Source: an uncultured Bacilli bacterium
GTDB lineage: Bacteria; Bacillota_I; Bacilli_A; RF39; UBA660
Direction of reading: 5' to 3'
Assembly (NCBI GenBank): GCA_934088535.1
Contig: CAKOJC010000010.1
Span: 1 to 35,632, forward strand
DNA length: 35,632 nucleotides
This document shows positions 23,764-32,130 of the stretch, in pieces. A program made the position numbers and the translations under genes. Every line of letters starts with the position of its first letter. Position 1 is the first letter of the stretch. The notes beneath the pieces were generated by a model. That model worked only from the letters and a program-made list of their open reading frames with translations, made no database searches and was not told the DNA's origin.

Positions 23764-25062
23764 ATGTCAAATAAAATAAAAAATAATATATTTTTAAAAT
23801 CTACTTTAGTATTGCTATTTGGTGGTATCATAGGTAAACTAGTTGGTTTTGCTCTAAGAATAATCGTAACTAGAAAATTGGGCCCTGAAGGTATGGGACT
23901 TTATAGTTTACTTGCTCCAACTAGCGCTCTTTTAAGTGTTATCGCAACACTCTCATACCCTACTGCTCTATCTAAAATAATATCAGAAAAAAGTTCAAGA
24001 ACAAAAACACTTTTTACTTCAATAATACCATTATCTTTAATAATAAATATTTTTATAATACTTGCAACTGTATTACTAGCTCCAACTCTAAGTACACTTC
24101 TTAAAAATGAAACTTTATACTTTCCAATAATATGCCTTTCCCTCGTAACACCATTCATAAGTATCTCTTCAATCATAAAAGGATACTTCTGGGGAAAACA
24201 AAATATGTTTCCTTACATGCTTTCAAACTTCATAGAACAAGTCGCAAGACTAATACTTATAACACTATTCATAGATCAATTTTTATCTATTAGTTTAACA
24301 CACGCAATAAGTTTCATAATTTTAGTAAACGCTGGTGGCGAAGTAATATCACAACTAGTAATGATGTACTTTTTCCCTAAAAATATAAAACCATCTATAA
24401 ACGATTTTAACAAAGATGATATTAAGAAAGTAATGAATATAAGTATTCCGTCTACTTCAAGTAAAATAATAGGCTCTATTTCTTACTTCTTAGAACCAAT
24501 AGTTCTTACAAATGTTCTTATGTATGTAGGTTATTCTAAAGATTTTATAGTTTATGAATACGGGGTAATTAACGCTTATGCTATGTCACTACTCTTAATG
24601 CCACAATTCTTTACCCAAAATATGGCTACCTCATTAGTACCAGAACTATCTAAATATTATAGTCAAGGTAACAAAGTTATATGTAAAAAACGTATTAAAC
24701 AAATAGTATTAATTTCTTGTTCAATAGGTGCAATCTCTACATTTATAATTACACTATTTCCAACATTCTTTTTAAATATTCTATATCATACTACTGCTGG
24801 TATAGATTACATTAAAATACTTAGTCCATTTACTATATTATTCTATATTGAATATCCTCTTATAAATGCACTACAAGCTTTAGGCAAATCAAAAAGTGCT
24901 ATGAAATGTACAATCATTTCTTCTATTGTAAGACTCATTTCTATAGCTACTTTATCACTCCTTAAAATAGGTATGTACTCTCTAATACTTTCTATAATCA
25001 TAAATCTTCTTCTAAGTACATTTCTATACTCAAAAGAAATCAAAAAAGTACTATCTAATTAA
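23764..25062 (+). CDS. SpoVB/MurJ-like lipid or polysaccharide flippase (MOP superfamily)
   Basis: A 432-residue protein with about 12-14 membrane helices. The start KSTLVLLFGGIIGKLVGF and the RKLGPEGMGLYSLLAPT motif around residues 37-53 are typical of the SpoVB/YtgP/RfbX branch of MOP exporters, which flip lipid-linked cell-wall or polysaccharide precursors. Length is somewhat shorter than SpoVB (~510). No ribosome site is visible before the ATG; instead TATACT lies five bases upstream, so the transcript may start at or next to the ATG (leaderless). The 3' end overlaps the convergent DUF421 gene by 12 bases. Confidence 0.87.
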   Translation: MSNKIKNNIFLKSTLVLLFGGIIGKLVGFALRIIVTRKLGPEGMGLYSLLAPTSALLSVIATLSYPTALSKIISEKSSRTKTLFTSIIPLSLIINIFIILATVLLAPTLSTLLKNETLYFPIICLSLVTPFISISSIIKGYFWGKQNMFPYMLSNFIEQVARLILITLFIDQFLSISLTHAISFIILVNAGGEVISQLVMMYFFPKNIKPSINDFNKDDIKKVMNISIPSTSSKIIGSISYFLEPIVLTNVLMYVGYSKDFIVYEYGVINAYAMSLLLMPQFFTQNMATSLVPELSKYYSQGNKVICKKRIKQIVLISCSIGAISTFIITLFPTFFLNILYHTTAGIDYIKILSPFTILFYIEYPLINALQALGKSKSAMKCTIISSIVRLISIATLSLLKIGMYSLILSIIINLLLSTFLYSKEIKKVLSN

Positions 25063-25701
25063 TTCATTTCTCTTAATAACATAAATCTTATTATTCTTAT
25101 AAAATGCATAAAACACATCTTCTTTTTTAAGATCATTACTACTTAAATAATCATGTAACCATTTTTCATCTTTATCTATATAACATAATGTATCTTTTTG
25201 AACAACACCATCTAATATCAATGGAAATGGATTAGAGGAATCAAGTCCTAAAAAACTATACTTAAATATATTAAGTTTTCCACTATTTTCCAAGACTGCA
25301 TACTCTACATCTTTAAGATTCTTAATATTATTATTTCTAAGCTCTAACAATAAATCATCTAAAGAATATCTTTGCTTCATCATTTCTTTATAATTTATAA
25401 TACCTCTATTTATTATAAGAGCTGGTTTTCCATCCATTATATTTCTAAACTTATTAAATCTTAAAGATAAATATCCCGCAGCTATCTCAAAGAATAAAAG
25501 TATAAGTATAGGTATTACTGTAAGTAACATAGAATCTTTATAGTTTTCAATACTTATAGCTACTAGCTCAGCTATCAAAAGACTTACAACTAAATCTTGT
25601 ATAGATAGCTCTCCTATCTCACGTTTGCCCATAAGTCTAAATATAATAAGTACAAACACATAGAAAAATACTGTTCTTAATATTACCATTACTAAATCCA
25701 T
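25051..25701 (-). CDS. DUF421 membrane protein (YetF/YcaP family)
   Basis: A 216-residue protein with three N-terminal membrane helices (to about residue 85) and a C-terminal cytosolic domain, the layout of DUF421/YetF proteins. Characteristic are RLMGKREIGELSIQDLVVSLLIAELV at about 22-47 and the GKPALIINRGIINYKEMMKQRYSLDDLL segment at about 90-117. In Bacillus, relatives are linked to spore-germination membranes and phosphatidyl-lipid or metal-related roles, but the activity is unclear. Translation starts with GGTGA at good spacing. The tail overlaps the SpoVB-like gene on the other strand. Confidence 0.88.
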   Translation of the reverse strand: MDLVMVILRTVFFYVFVLIIFRLMGKREIGELSIQDLVVSLLIAELVAISIENYKDSMLLTVIPILILLFFEIAAGYLSLRFNKFRNIMDGKPALIINRGIINYKEMMKQRYSLDDLLLELRNNNIKNLKDVEYAVLENSGKLNIFKYSFLGLDSSNPFPLILDGVVQKDTLCYIDKDEKWLHDYLSSNDLKKEDVFYAFYKNNKIYVIKRNELIR

Positions 25702-25773
25702 TTATATCACCCATTATTATTATGTTTAATTCATATATTTTTTAATCATAAATATACTTAATTAGGTGATAAA

Positions 25774-26133
25774 ATGAACAAAATTATTAATTATTTAAAA
25801 AGTATATCTCTATTTTTAATACTATTCTTAATATATCTTTTAATTATATCTTTAATTTATTATTTAGAAATTCTTAGTTATAACACAGTAAGTATAATAA
25901 ATTATATAATTATTTTAGTTCTATTCTTTATTCTAGGTTTTAAAACTTCATCGCTTGAAAGATCAAAAGGATACTTAAATGGTTTTATAGTTTCTGCTTC
26001 TATCTGTGCTTTATTTTCACTAATAACTCTATTTATATCAAAGTATTCGTTTGGCGCTTTAGTATATTATTTATCATTAATATTATCTTCAGTTACTGGT
26101 GGTATTATAGGAGTAACAAAAAGTTCAAAATAA
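25774..26133 (+). CDS. TIGR04086-family (YrzE-like) membrane protein
   Basis: A 119-residue protein that is almost entirely four membrane helices, with a FKTSSLERSKGYLNGFIVS loop between helices two and three and a glycine-rich TGGIIGV helix end. This matches the TIGR04086/YrzE family of small Bacillota membrane proteins, whose function is unknown. AGGTGAT precedes the ATG and a TATACT box lies upstream. It stands alone between divergent and convergent neighbours. Confidence 0.75.
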   Translation: MNKIINYLKSISLFLILFLIYLLIISLIYYLEILSYNTVSIINYIIILVLFFILGFKTSSLERSKGYLNGFIVSASICALFSLITLFISKYSFGALVYYLSLILSSVTGGIIGVTKSSK

Positions 26134-26135
26134 AA

Positions 26136-26157
26136 AGTTATGTATTTCTACATAACT
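26136..26157. terminator. Bidirectional terminator
   Basis: AGTTATGTA / TACATAACT (9 bp, loop TTTC) lies between the convergent TIGR04086 and BspA-like/pilin genes. On the minus strand it is followed by TTTTTATTTT; its edge overlaps the leftward stop codon. Confidence 0.85.
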
Positions 26158-27463
26158 ATTGTTTTAATGTAAAATATCCAGGCGTAGATGACGTATCTAT
26201 ACGAGCATATTCTTTACCTATATTGTCATCACTATATTTAGTACCATTTTCTCCTATTAAATTACTACATCCTTTAAACATTTCGGTATCTTTCTTAACA
26301 CTTGAAATGATGAATTTGTTACTTGTATATATAGTTTTTAATTGTCCACTATTCCAAAACATTTGCTCCATGTTAGTTACATTCGAAGTATCAAAACTAC
26401 TTATATTTAAAGAACTCAACTCCGTACCACTAAACATAGAACTCATATTCGTAACATTCTTTGTATTAAAACTTCCTAAATTTAAATTTATAACTTTGCT
26501 ATTAGCAAACATACCACTCATATCAAATACTTTAGAAGTATCAAAACTACTTAAATCTAAATTTATAGCTTTGGTATGAGCGAACATACTACCCATATTT
26601 GTAACGTTTGATGTATCAAATCCGCTTAAATCTATATTTGATGCTTCAATATTATATAACATATAACTCATATCAGTTACTTTGCTTGTATCAAAACTAC
26701 TTAAATCTAATGATGTAGCACTTGAATCAGCAAACATTAAACTCATATTAGTTACATTACTTGTGTCAAAACTACTCAAATCTATTGATGTAGCAGCAGA
26801 ACCAGTAAACATATAACTCATAGATACAATTGGTTTATTATTTATATATGTACATAATTTACTTGTAATTGGAGAAGTACTTGTTTTATCAGTTAATGTT
26901 ACTCCCCATCCATCTTTTTCTATTATAAACCAACTACTTCCTCTGTTTTCTTGTTTATATGAATAAGTATACTGTCCATTTACATATTCAGCACCTTGTA
27001 CTAACTCTCCATCAAATGTACAATTTAATGGTTCTGGAATTGTTGGTGTATTATTACTACAATTATACCCATCTAGATTTCCATCAGTTAAATCATCAGT
27101 TGTTAAATCTTCTATTTGTTTATTTTCATCTAAACTTGCAATCCATTGTCCATTAGACACTTTCATACTTGTTACTTTTCCACTATTATCTAAAATAATA
27201 CAATATTGTAATTTCTTACCAGTCATATCTAGTTTAGAATCGTTTTCAGAGTTTATTACTTTTACTGGAGATCCACTAATTGAAGAAGTTACAAATTTTT
27301 TACCAGCTTCGGTATATATTTTTTTTGCCTCCGTTATAAATGTTTGCTTTCTAGCTTGATTATAAGTATTAATAATATTTGGTAATGCTAGAATTACCAA
27401 AATTGCTAATATTGCTATTACCGCTAATAACTCTACCAACGTAAAACCTTTTTTACTTTTCAC
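26156..27463 (-). CDS. Prepilin-like protein fused to BspA-like (DUF285) repeats
   Basis: A 435-residue protein. GTG at 27463 is chosen because AGGAG sits eight bases before it and it gives a canonical short prepilin leader: VKSKKG followed by FTLVELLAVIAILAIL, with Gly before Phe and Glu at +5, then a long pilin helix to about residue 50. A pilin-like globular segment follows to about 150. Next come a linker with VQGAEYVN and DGWGVTLTDKTSTS, about six 23-residue DUF285 repeats (LDLSSFDTSKV.DMS.MF), and an EYARID...TPGYFT cap. Linker, repeats and cap match the protein at 16170-18263, whose N-terminus is entirely different. It is likely displayed on a pilus-like fibre or in the membrane. No pilus machinery is in this window. 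Confidence 0.87.
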   Translation of the reverse strand: MKSKKGFTLVELLAVIAILAILVILALPNIINTYNQARKQTFITEAKKIYTEAGKKFVTSSISGSPVKVINSENDSKLDMTGKKLQYCIILDNSGKVTSMKVSNGQWIASLDENKQIEDLTTDDLTDGNLDGYNCSNNTPTIPEPLNCTFDGELVQGAEYVNGQYTYSYKQENRGSSWFIIEKDGWGVTLTDKTSTSPITSKLCTYINNKPIVSMSYMFTGSAATSIDLSSFDTSNVTNMSLMFADSSATSLDLSSFDTSKVTDMSYMLYNIEASNIDLSGFDTSNVTNMGSMFAHTKAINLDLSSFDTSKVFDMSGMFANSKVINLNLGSFNTKNVTNMSSMFSGTELSSLNISSFDTSNVTNMEQMFWNSGQLKTIYTSNKFIISSVKKDTEMFKGCSNLIGENGTKYSDDNIGKEYARIDTSSTPGYFTLKQ

Positions 27464-27554
27464 CTTACTCACTCCTATTTTATAGACTAAGTATAACATA
27501 ATAAATAGCAATTGAAAAGAATTAACACATAATTTATTGTTATAATACTATAAA

Positions 27555-27584
27555 AAAATAAGAGTTACTTTTCACTCTTATTTT
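27555..27584 (-). terminator. Terminator of the queA-tgt operon
   Basis: AAAATAAGAGT / ACTCTTATTTT (11 bp, 8-base loop) overlaps the tgt stop codon and is followed by T-rich sequence on the minus strand. Confidence 0.8.
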
Positions 27585-28692
27585 TTTTATACTTACTTAC
27601 AAATTCTTCTCTAAATTCAAGTAAATCATCTTTTTCAATATGAAGTCTTATATCTTCCATTAACTTAGTCAAGAATCTTATATTATGAATAGAAATAAGC
27701 CTTTGACCAAATGCTTCATCAGCTACTAATAAATGTCTAATATATGATTTGGTATAATGCTTACATGCATAACAATCGCATTCTTCTTCTATTGAACTTA
27801 AATCCATCTTAAATTTAGCATTTCTTAAATTAGTTCTTCCATTTCTAGTTAAAGCATTTCCATGTCTTGCAAGTCTAGTAGGAAGTACACAATCAAATAT
27901 ATCTATACCACGAATAACTCCATCAATTAGATCTATTGGTTCACCTACACCCATTAAATAACGAATCTTGTCTTTAGGTAAATATGGAGTAGCATACTCT
28001 ATCATCTTAAGTTTAGTTTCTTCATCTTCTCCAACTGAAACACCACCAACACTATATCCATCAAAATCAAGTTTAGCTGTCTCTATCGCAGAAAATTTAC
28101 GAAGATCTTCAAACTCTCCACCTTGAACTATACCAAATAACGCTTGATGTTCTGGATCTTTATGAGCATCTTTACTCCTCTTCATCCATCTAAGAGTTCT
28201 TTCAATACTATTCTTCATATACTCATGTGTTACTGGATAAGGAGGGCATTCATCAAAACTCATCATTATATCTGAATGTAATTTATTTTGTATTTCAATA
28301 CTTTTTTCAGGTGTTAAGAATAAATTAGCTCCATCTATATGACTTTTAAACTTAACTCCTTCTTCACTTATATCTTTTGGTTTAGCTAAACTAAATACTT
28401 GAAAACCACCACAATCAGTAAGAATTGGTCCAGTCTTATAATTCATAAATTCATGAAGACCACCTGCATTATCAACTACATCTTCTCCAGGTCTTAACCA
28501 TAAATGATACGTATTTGATAAGATTATATCAGCTCCAGCATCTTTTAACTCTTCAGGGCTTAGTGTTTTAACAGTTGCTTGAGTTCCTACTGGCATAAAC
28601 ATAGGTGTTTTATGTTTTCCCCATCGAGTCTCAAATTCACCAAGTCTAGCTCCACAAGATGACTCTTTTATTAATTTAAATTTTAAATTCAT
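27565..28692 (-). CDS. tgt: Queuine/preQ1 tRNA-guanine transglycosylase
   Basis: A 375-residue enzyme that swaps guanine-34 in GUN-anticodon tRNAs for preQ1. Conserved parts are [18 protein letters not shown] near the start, [27 protein letters not shown] with the catalytic Asp, GGVSVGE, and [17 protein letters not shown] with the nucleophilic Asp. The zinc site [17 protein letters not shown] is near the C-terminus. Length is standard. The start codon overlaps the queA stop by one base (TAATG), so the pair is translationally coupled. No preQ1 biosynthesis genes (queC-F) are in this window; they may lie elsewhere or be replaced by salvage. Confidence 0.96.
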   Translation of the reverse strand: MNLKFKLIKESSCGARLGEFETRWGKHKTPMFMPVGTQATVKTLSPEELKDAGADIILSNTYHLWLRPGEDVVDNAGGLHEFMNYKTGPILTDCGGFQVFSLAKPKDISEEGVKFKSHIDGANLFLTPEKSIEIQNKLHSDIMMSFDECPPYPVTHEYMKNSIERTLRWMKRSKDAHKDPEHQALFGIVQGGEFEDLRKFSAIETAKLDFDGYSVGGVSVGEDEETKLKMIEYATPYLPKDKIRYLMGVGEPIDLIDGVIRGIDIFDCVLPTRLARHGNALTRNGRTNLRNAKFKMDLSSIEEECDCYACKHYTKSYIRHLLVADEAFGQRLISIHNIRFLTKLMEDIRLHIEKDDLLEFREEFVSKYKKNKSEK

Positions 28693-29738
28693 TACTTAAC
28701 CTCCTCATTAGTTAAGAACATAGCATCTCCAAAACTAAAGAATTTATATTCTAAACTTTGTGCATGCATATAAGCATTCTTAATAATATCTACGCTACTA
28801 AAAGCAGAAACTAACATAACAAGTGTACTCTTAGGTAAATGAAAATTAGTAATTAAAGCATCTGCTGATTTAAATTCATATGGTGGATATATAAATATAC
28901 CAGTTTCCTCTACTGTTGCTTTAAACTCCCCATATTTAGAAATATTTGCTTCTAAAGTTCTAAGACTAGTAGTACCAACACATATTATTCTGTTTCCATT
29001 TTTCTTACATTCATTTAATTTATTAGCTACTTCTTCAGTTATTTCATATTTTTCACTATGCATATCATGATGAGTAATATCATTTTCACTAACTGGTCTA
29101 AATGTACCAAGTCCAACATTAAGTGTTACGTATAATATATTTACTTCCATATCTTCAAGTTCTCTTAATAACTCTTTGGTAAAATGAAGTCCAGCAGTAG
29201 GAGCAGCAGCACTACCATCTCTCTTAGCATACACAGTATTATAACGACTATTATCTTTAAGTTTCTCATGAATATAAGGTGGCAAAGGCATAGCTCCTAC
29301 TTTATCTAAATGTTCAACCAATATACCACTATAAATTAATTTAACATGTGTTATGCCATCTTTAAATACATCTATTACCACGCACTTAAATTCTTCATCA
29401 AATTTAACAATAGTACCTTTATGTACTCTCTTTTGAGGTCTAACAAGACATTCCCAAATATCTCCTTCAATTTCTTTAAGTAGTAATACTTCAATCTTAG
29501 CATTTGTTTCTTCTTTATATCCAATAATTCTACTAGGTAATACTTTAGTATTATTAAGAACTAACACGTCTCCCTCATGAAGATAATTCTTAATATTATA
29601 AAATATTTCATCTTTATATCTTCCATCATACTTATTGACTACGAGTAATTTAGAATGATCTCTTTTTTTAATAGGCACTTGTGCTATCAAAGATTCATCC
29701 AAAGGGTAATCATAAGTATTTATATCTTTATAATCCAT
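28692..29738 (-). CDS. queA: S-adenosylmethionine:tRNA ribosyltransferase-isomerase
   Basis: A 348-residue QueA, which transfers the ribosyl part of SAM onto preQ1-34 in tRNA to form epoxyqueuosine. Conserved segments are [12 protein letters not shown] at 9-20, [50 protein letters not shown] and [15 protein letters not shown]. It uses the product of metK, located 6 kb away. The start codon has no nearby Shine-Dalgarno; instead GAGGTGA lies 28 bases upstream with a hairpin between. The stop overlaps the tgt start. Confidence 0.96.
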   Translation of the reverse strand: MDYKDINTYDYPLDESLIAQVPIKKRDHSKLLVVNKYDGRYKDEIFYNIKNYLHEGDVLVLNNTKVLPSRIIGYKEETNAKIEVLLLKEIEGDIWECLVRPQKRVHKGTIVKFDEEFKCVVIDVFKDGITHVKLIYSGILVEHLDKVGAMPLPPYIHEKLKDNSRYNTVYAKRDGSAAAPTAGLHFTKELLRELEDMEVNILYVTLNVGLGTFRPVSENDITHHDMHSEKYEITEEVANKLNECKKNGNRIICVGTTSLRTLEANISKYGEFKATVEETGIFIYPPYEFKSADALITNFHLPKSTLVMLVSAFSSVDIIKNAYMHAQSLEYKFFSFGDAMFLTNEEVK

Positions 29739-29745
29739 ACATCTA

Positions 29746-29773
29746 CTAGGAATACAGCCTAGCGATTCACCTC
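29746..29773 (-). promoter_or_regulatory. queA leader: distant Shine-Dalgarno plus intervening hairpin
   Basis: On the minus strand GAGGTGA (29773-29767) is followed by CTAGG-CTGTATT-CCTAG, a 5-bp hairpin (29762-29746), then seven bases to the queA ATG (29738). Unfolded, the spacing is 28 bases; with the hairpin folded it is effectively about 11. The hairpin may bring the ribosome site into range or be a control point. No preQ1 aptamer consensus is visible. Confidence 0.45.
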
Positions 29774-29788
29774 TTCTTTCAGTTAGAG

Positions 29789-29821
29789 ATTATACCATAT
29801 AAAAAGAGTTTTTAAAACTCT
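29789..29821 (-). terminator. Terminator of the upstream gene followed by the queA -10 box
   Basis: AGAGTTT / AAACTCT (7 bp, 29805-29821) followed by TTTTTAT terminates the leftward paralog gene and overlaps its stop. The extended -10 box TGGTATAAT (TATAAT at 29794-29789) for queA follows 10 bases later. Confidence 0.65.
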
Positions 29822-30764
29822 ATTTTCTTAATTTATGAACTGGACCATCAGAAGTTTGTACATTATCATGTCCCATTATACTATTGCACTCATATACAAT
29901 ACTATTCATTTCGTTAGCTAATCTTTTTATTTTTTCTTTACTTCCACCAGTTGCTATCAATTGGTTTCTTTCAGCTTCAAGTTTTCTATATTGTTGTTTT
30001 AAATATAAAATTGCATTTTTTTGTTCTTGAACTGAAACTGAAGTACACTTTTTACTAGCATTTTTGCTTTTAGTAACTTCACTTGTTTTTTGTCTTGCTA
30101 ATTCTTTTTCTTTTATTTCCTTTATAACTTTGGCACGTTCTTCTTCTCTTTTTAATTTTTCTTGTTCCTTTTTGATGCTTTTCATTTCTTTAATACTCTT
30201 GATAGCAGTTCTGCATAATACATATAAATCGCTTGCAAGAAAAACAGCTAATGTAACTAAAGCACACAACTTACCATATACTACTAAATCATACATATAC
30301 ATAAGAGGATTTCCAGCAATTACACCAAGTGTCATCGCAACAATCAAACCTACCAATATTGAAATACTAAATCCAACTGGGCAAGCAAAACGAAACATAC
30401 CTATTAGTGTATTCTTACTCTCATGTAAATTTCTAAGAAATATATATTTAGGCTTAGTATTAATATCTTTCCATTTCTTTTTATTTCTTTTTTCCATAAC
30501 TTCACTATTAGCAAGTTTATAAAGTCTATTCATTTCAGAATTGAAATCGCCATCATTTCTACCATTTAAATCTACTTTATAATCACAATGTCTATAATTA
30601 TCTTTTAATAAACAATATCTATATCCTATATCATCCTTAGTAAAATAATCACATTCACCTTTTCTAATTGCTTTTTCTAACTTAGAAACAAACTTTTCAA
30701 ATTTAATTCTTTTACCATCAACATAAACATCGCCATTATCACTACATTGAACATATTTATTCAT
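29820..30764 (-). CDS. Unknown two-TM protein, paralog A of a tandem pair
   Basis: A 314-residue protein. Residues 1-110 are a soluble domain with a VDGKRIKFEKFVSKLEKAIRKGE start and a YKVDLNGRNDGDFNSEMNRLYKLANS helix. Two membrane hairpin regions span about 120-190. Residues ~195-245 form a highly charged Lys/Glu coiled coil (KKEQEKLKREEERAKVIKEI), and the end (~250-314) has YLKQQYRKLEAERNQLI, GSKEKIKRL and a final KLRK. The next gene encodes a protein of the same length and layout. A clear promoter (TTGATA-N16-TATAAT) and GGGGTGG site precede it. No known family recognised; a membrane-tethered scaffold or envelope role is only a guess. Confidence 0.75.
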   Translation of the reverse strand: MNKYVQCSDNGDVYVDGKRIKFEKFVSKLEKAIRKGECDYFTKDDIGYRYCLLKDNYRHCDYKVDLNGRNDGDFNSEMNRLYKLANSEVMEKRNKKKWKDINTKPKYIFLRNLHESKNTLIGMFRFACPVGFSISILVGLIVAMTLGVIAGNPLMYMYDLVVYGKLCALVTLAVFLASDLYVLCRTAIKSIKEMKSIKKEQEKLKREEERAKVIKEIKEKELARQKTSEVTKSKNASKKCTSVSVQEQKNAILYLKQQYRKLEAERNQLIATGGSKEKIKRLANEMNSIVYECNSIMGHDNVQTSDGPVHKLRK

Positions 30765-30791
30765 TCTTTACCACCCCTTAATTAATTTTAT

Positions 30792-30819
30792 ATTATACCA
30801 AAATTTAATTATTTATCAA
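30792..30819 (-). promoter_or_regulatory. Promoter of paralog A
   Basis: TTGATA (30819-30814), 16-base spacer ending TGG, TATAAT (30797-30792): near-consensus with extended -10, 27 bases before the start codon. Confidence 0.75.
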
Positions 30820-30823
30820 GAAA

Positions 30824-31771
30824 TTATTTTCTAAGTTTCATAGACATACCTTTATCATAAGATTTGTCTTCACCCATCTCTATTCTAAAAGCACGTTTAC
30901 CAACTTCATCCATCTTATCACTAATTACTTTTATTTCTTCTTTAGAACTATTATTTTTAATCATCATTTCTCTTTCTGAATATAATCTTCTATATTCACT
31001 TTTTAAATATAAAAGAGTTAATTCTCTATTATTAACACTCTTTTTAGGAATAGTTGTTTTTTTAATAGTAGCTATAGGTTTTTTAGTATCAGTTTTTTCT
31101 TTTATTTTATCTTGTTTTATTTCTTTAGTTACTTCTTTCTTCTTTTCTTTTTTCTCTTTTATTTCTGAAACTAATTCTTTAGCTTCTTTTTTGATTTTTT
31201 TAGGTTTATTTCTATCAATATTTAAATCTTTCTTAGTACTCTTTATTGTTTTATAAAGAACATAACCAACTCTAGCACTAATAACTCCAAGAGCAATTAA
31301 CATAGGTATATTTGTAAAAAGTAATTTACCAAAAAGTCCACCAAGTAATAAAACAGCACCAATACCAAATTGAATTAATAACGAATTATCAGCATATCCT
31401 GAATAACAAACCAAATTTCTTTTAAATATTTTCTCAGGTTCAGTATAAAAACTATCTTCATAACTGACACTTCTACTTTTAATTCTAGAACTATTAGCAA
31501 TTTCACATAATTTAGATAATTCACTACTTAGTCTAGTATTTTTACCATTTAATATAACTTTATAATCAGAATATAAACTATCGCTATTTAGTATTTCATA
31601 ATAATATCCATCTTTAGTTATAATGAATTTAGTAACCTTTCCTAAAACAACATCTTTCTTTAATTTAGAAATATATTTATCTAAGCTCTTACTTTCACCA
31701 GCAAAATATACTTTTGAATTATTTTTTTCTTCCACTATATTTAAATATTCATCATCGTATTCTTTATTCAT
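30824..31771 (-). CDS. Unknown two-TM protein, paralog B of a tandem pair
   Basis: A 315-residue protein with the same plan as its downstream neighbour. It has a soluble N-terminal domain (~1-120) with SLDKYISKLKKDV and YSDYKVILNGKNTRLSSELSKLCEIANSS, two membrane helices at about 130-172, and a long Lys/Glu coiled coil at ~185-245. A conserved C-terminal part has LYLKSEYRRLYSEREMMI, NSSKEEIKVISDKM and a final MKLRK. The shared cores (YKV.LNGK/R, YLK..YR.L..ER) and identical ends show tandem duplication followed by strong divergence. It has its own TTGACT-N17-TAAAAT promoter and a GGGGGG ribosome site. Function unknown. Confidence 0.75.
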   Translation of the reverse strand: MNKEYDDEYLNIVEEKNNSKVYFAGESKSLDKYISKLKKDVVLGKVTKFIITKDGYYYEILNSDSLYSDYKVILNGKNTRLSSELSKLCEIANSSRIKSRSVSYEDSFYTEPEKIFKRNLVCYSGYADNSLLIQFGIGAVLLLGGLFGKLLFTNIPMLIALGVISARVGYVLYKTIKSTKKDLNIDRNKPKKIKKEAKELVSEIKEKKEKKKEVTKEIKQDKIKEKTDTKKPIATIKKTTIPKKSVNNRELTLLYLKSEYRRLYSEREMMIKNNSSKEEIKVISDKMDEVGKRAFRIEMGEDKSYDKGMSMKLRK

Positions 31772-31796
31772 TATAACCCCCCAATAAATACGATAG

Positions 31797-31825
31797 ATTT
31801 TACTACAAAATCAATTTTAAGTCAA
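31797..31825 (-). promoter_or_regulatory. Promoter of paralog B
   Basis: TTGACT (31825-31820), 17-base spacer, TAAAAT (31802-31797), directly after the thioredoxin terminator. Confidence 0.7.
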
Positions 31826-31832
31826 ATAAAAA

Positions 31833-31845
31833 GGACTTAAAGTCC
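31833..31845 (-). terminator. Terminator of the thioredoxin gene
   Basis: GGACTT / AAGTCC short stem overlapping the stop codon, followed on the minus strand by TTTTTATTT. Confidence 0.6.
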
Positions 31846-32130
31846 ATTTATTATTTCAAGTAATTCATCACTAGTATGATATCCAATAACTTCTTCTTGT
31901 TTTTGACCATCTTTAAAGAATATCATCGTAGGCACACTCATTATTCTATATTCTTGTGTTAGTTTTTGAAATTTATCTATGTCTACTTTTACTATTTTTA
32001 TTTTGTCTTCAATAGCTTCAAGTTCACCTTCTAACATCTTACAAGGTCCACACCAAGTAGCATAAAAATCTACTAGCACATTACCACTACTAATTAATTC
32101 ATTAAAATCTTCTTTATCAAGATATATCAT
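31837..32130 (-). CDS. trxA: Thioredoxin
   Basis: A 97-residue thioredoxin, slightly shorter than the usual ~105. The active site WCGPC is at residues 26-30 (Cys27, Cys30), preceded by VDFYATWC, and the cis-Pro loop MSVPTMIFFKDG is near residues 63-74. There is no signal peptide, so it is cytoplasmic and reduces protein disulfides. AAAGGAAAA precedes the start, which overlaps the cvpA stop by one base (TAATG), indicating translational coupling. Confidence 0.93.
   Translation of the reverse strand: MIYLDKEDFNELISSGNVLVDFYATWCGPCKMLEGELEAIEDKIKIVKVDIDKFQKLTQEYRIMSVPTMIFFKDGQKQEEVIGYHTSDELLEIINGL

Noticed and set aside
29739..29790. preQ1 riboswitch in the queA leader
   Set aside because: AGAGG is present, but the rest of the preQ1-I consensus (CCTC partner and A-rich tail) and the preQ1-II pattern are missing.
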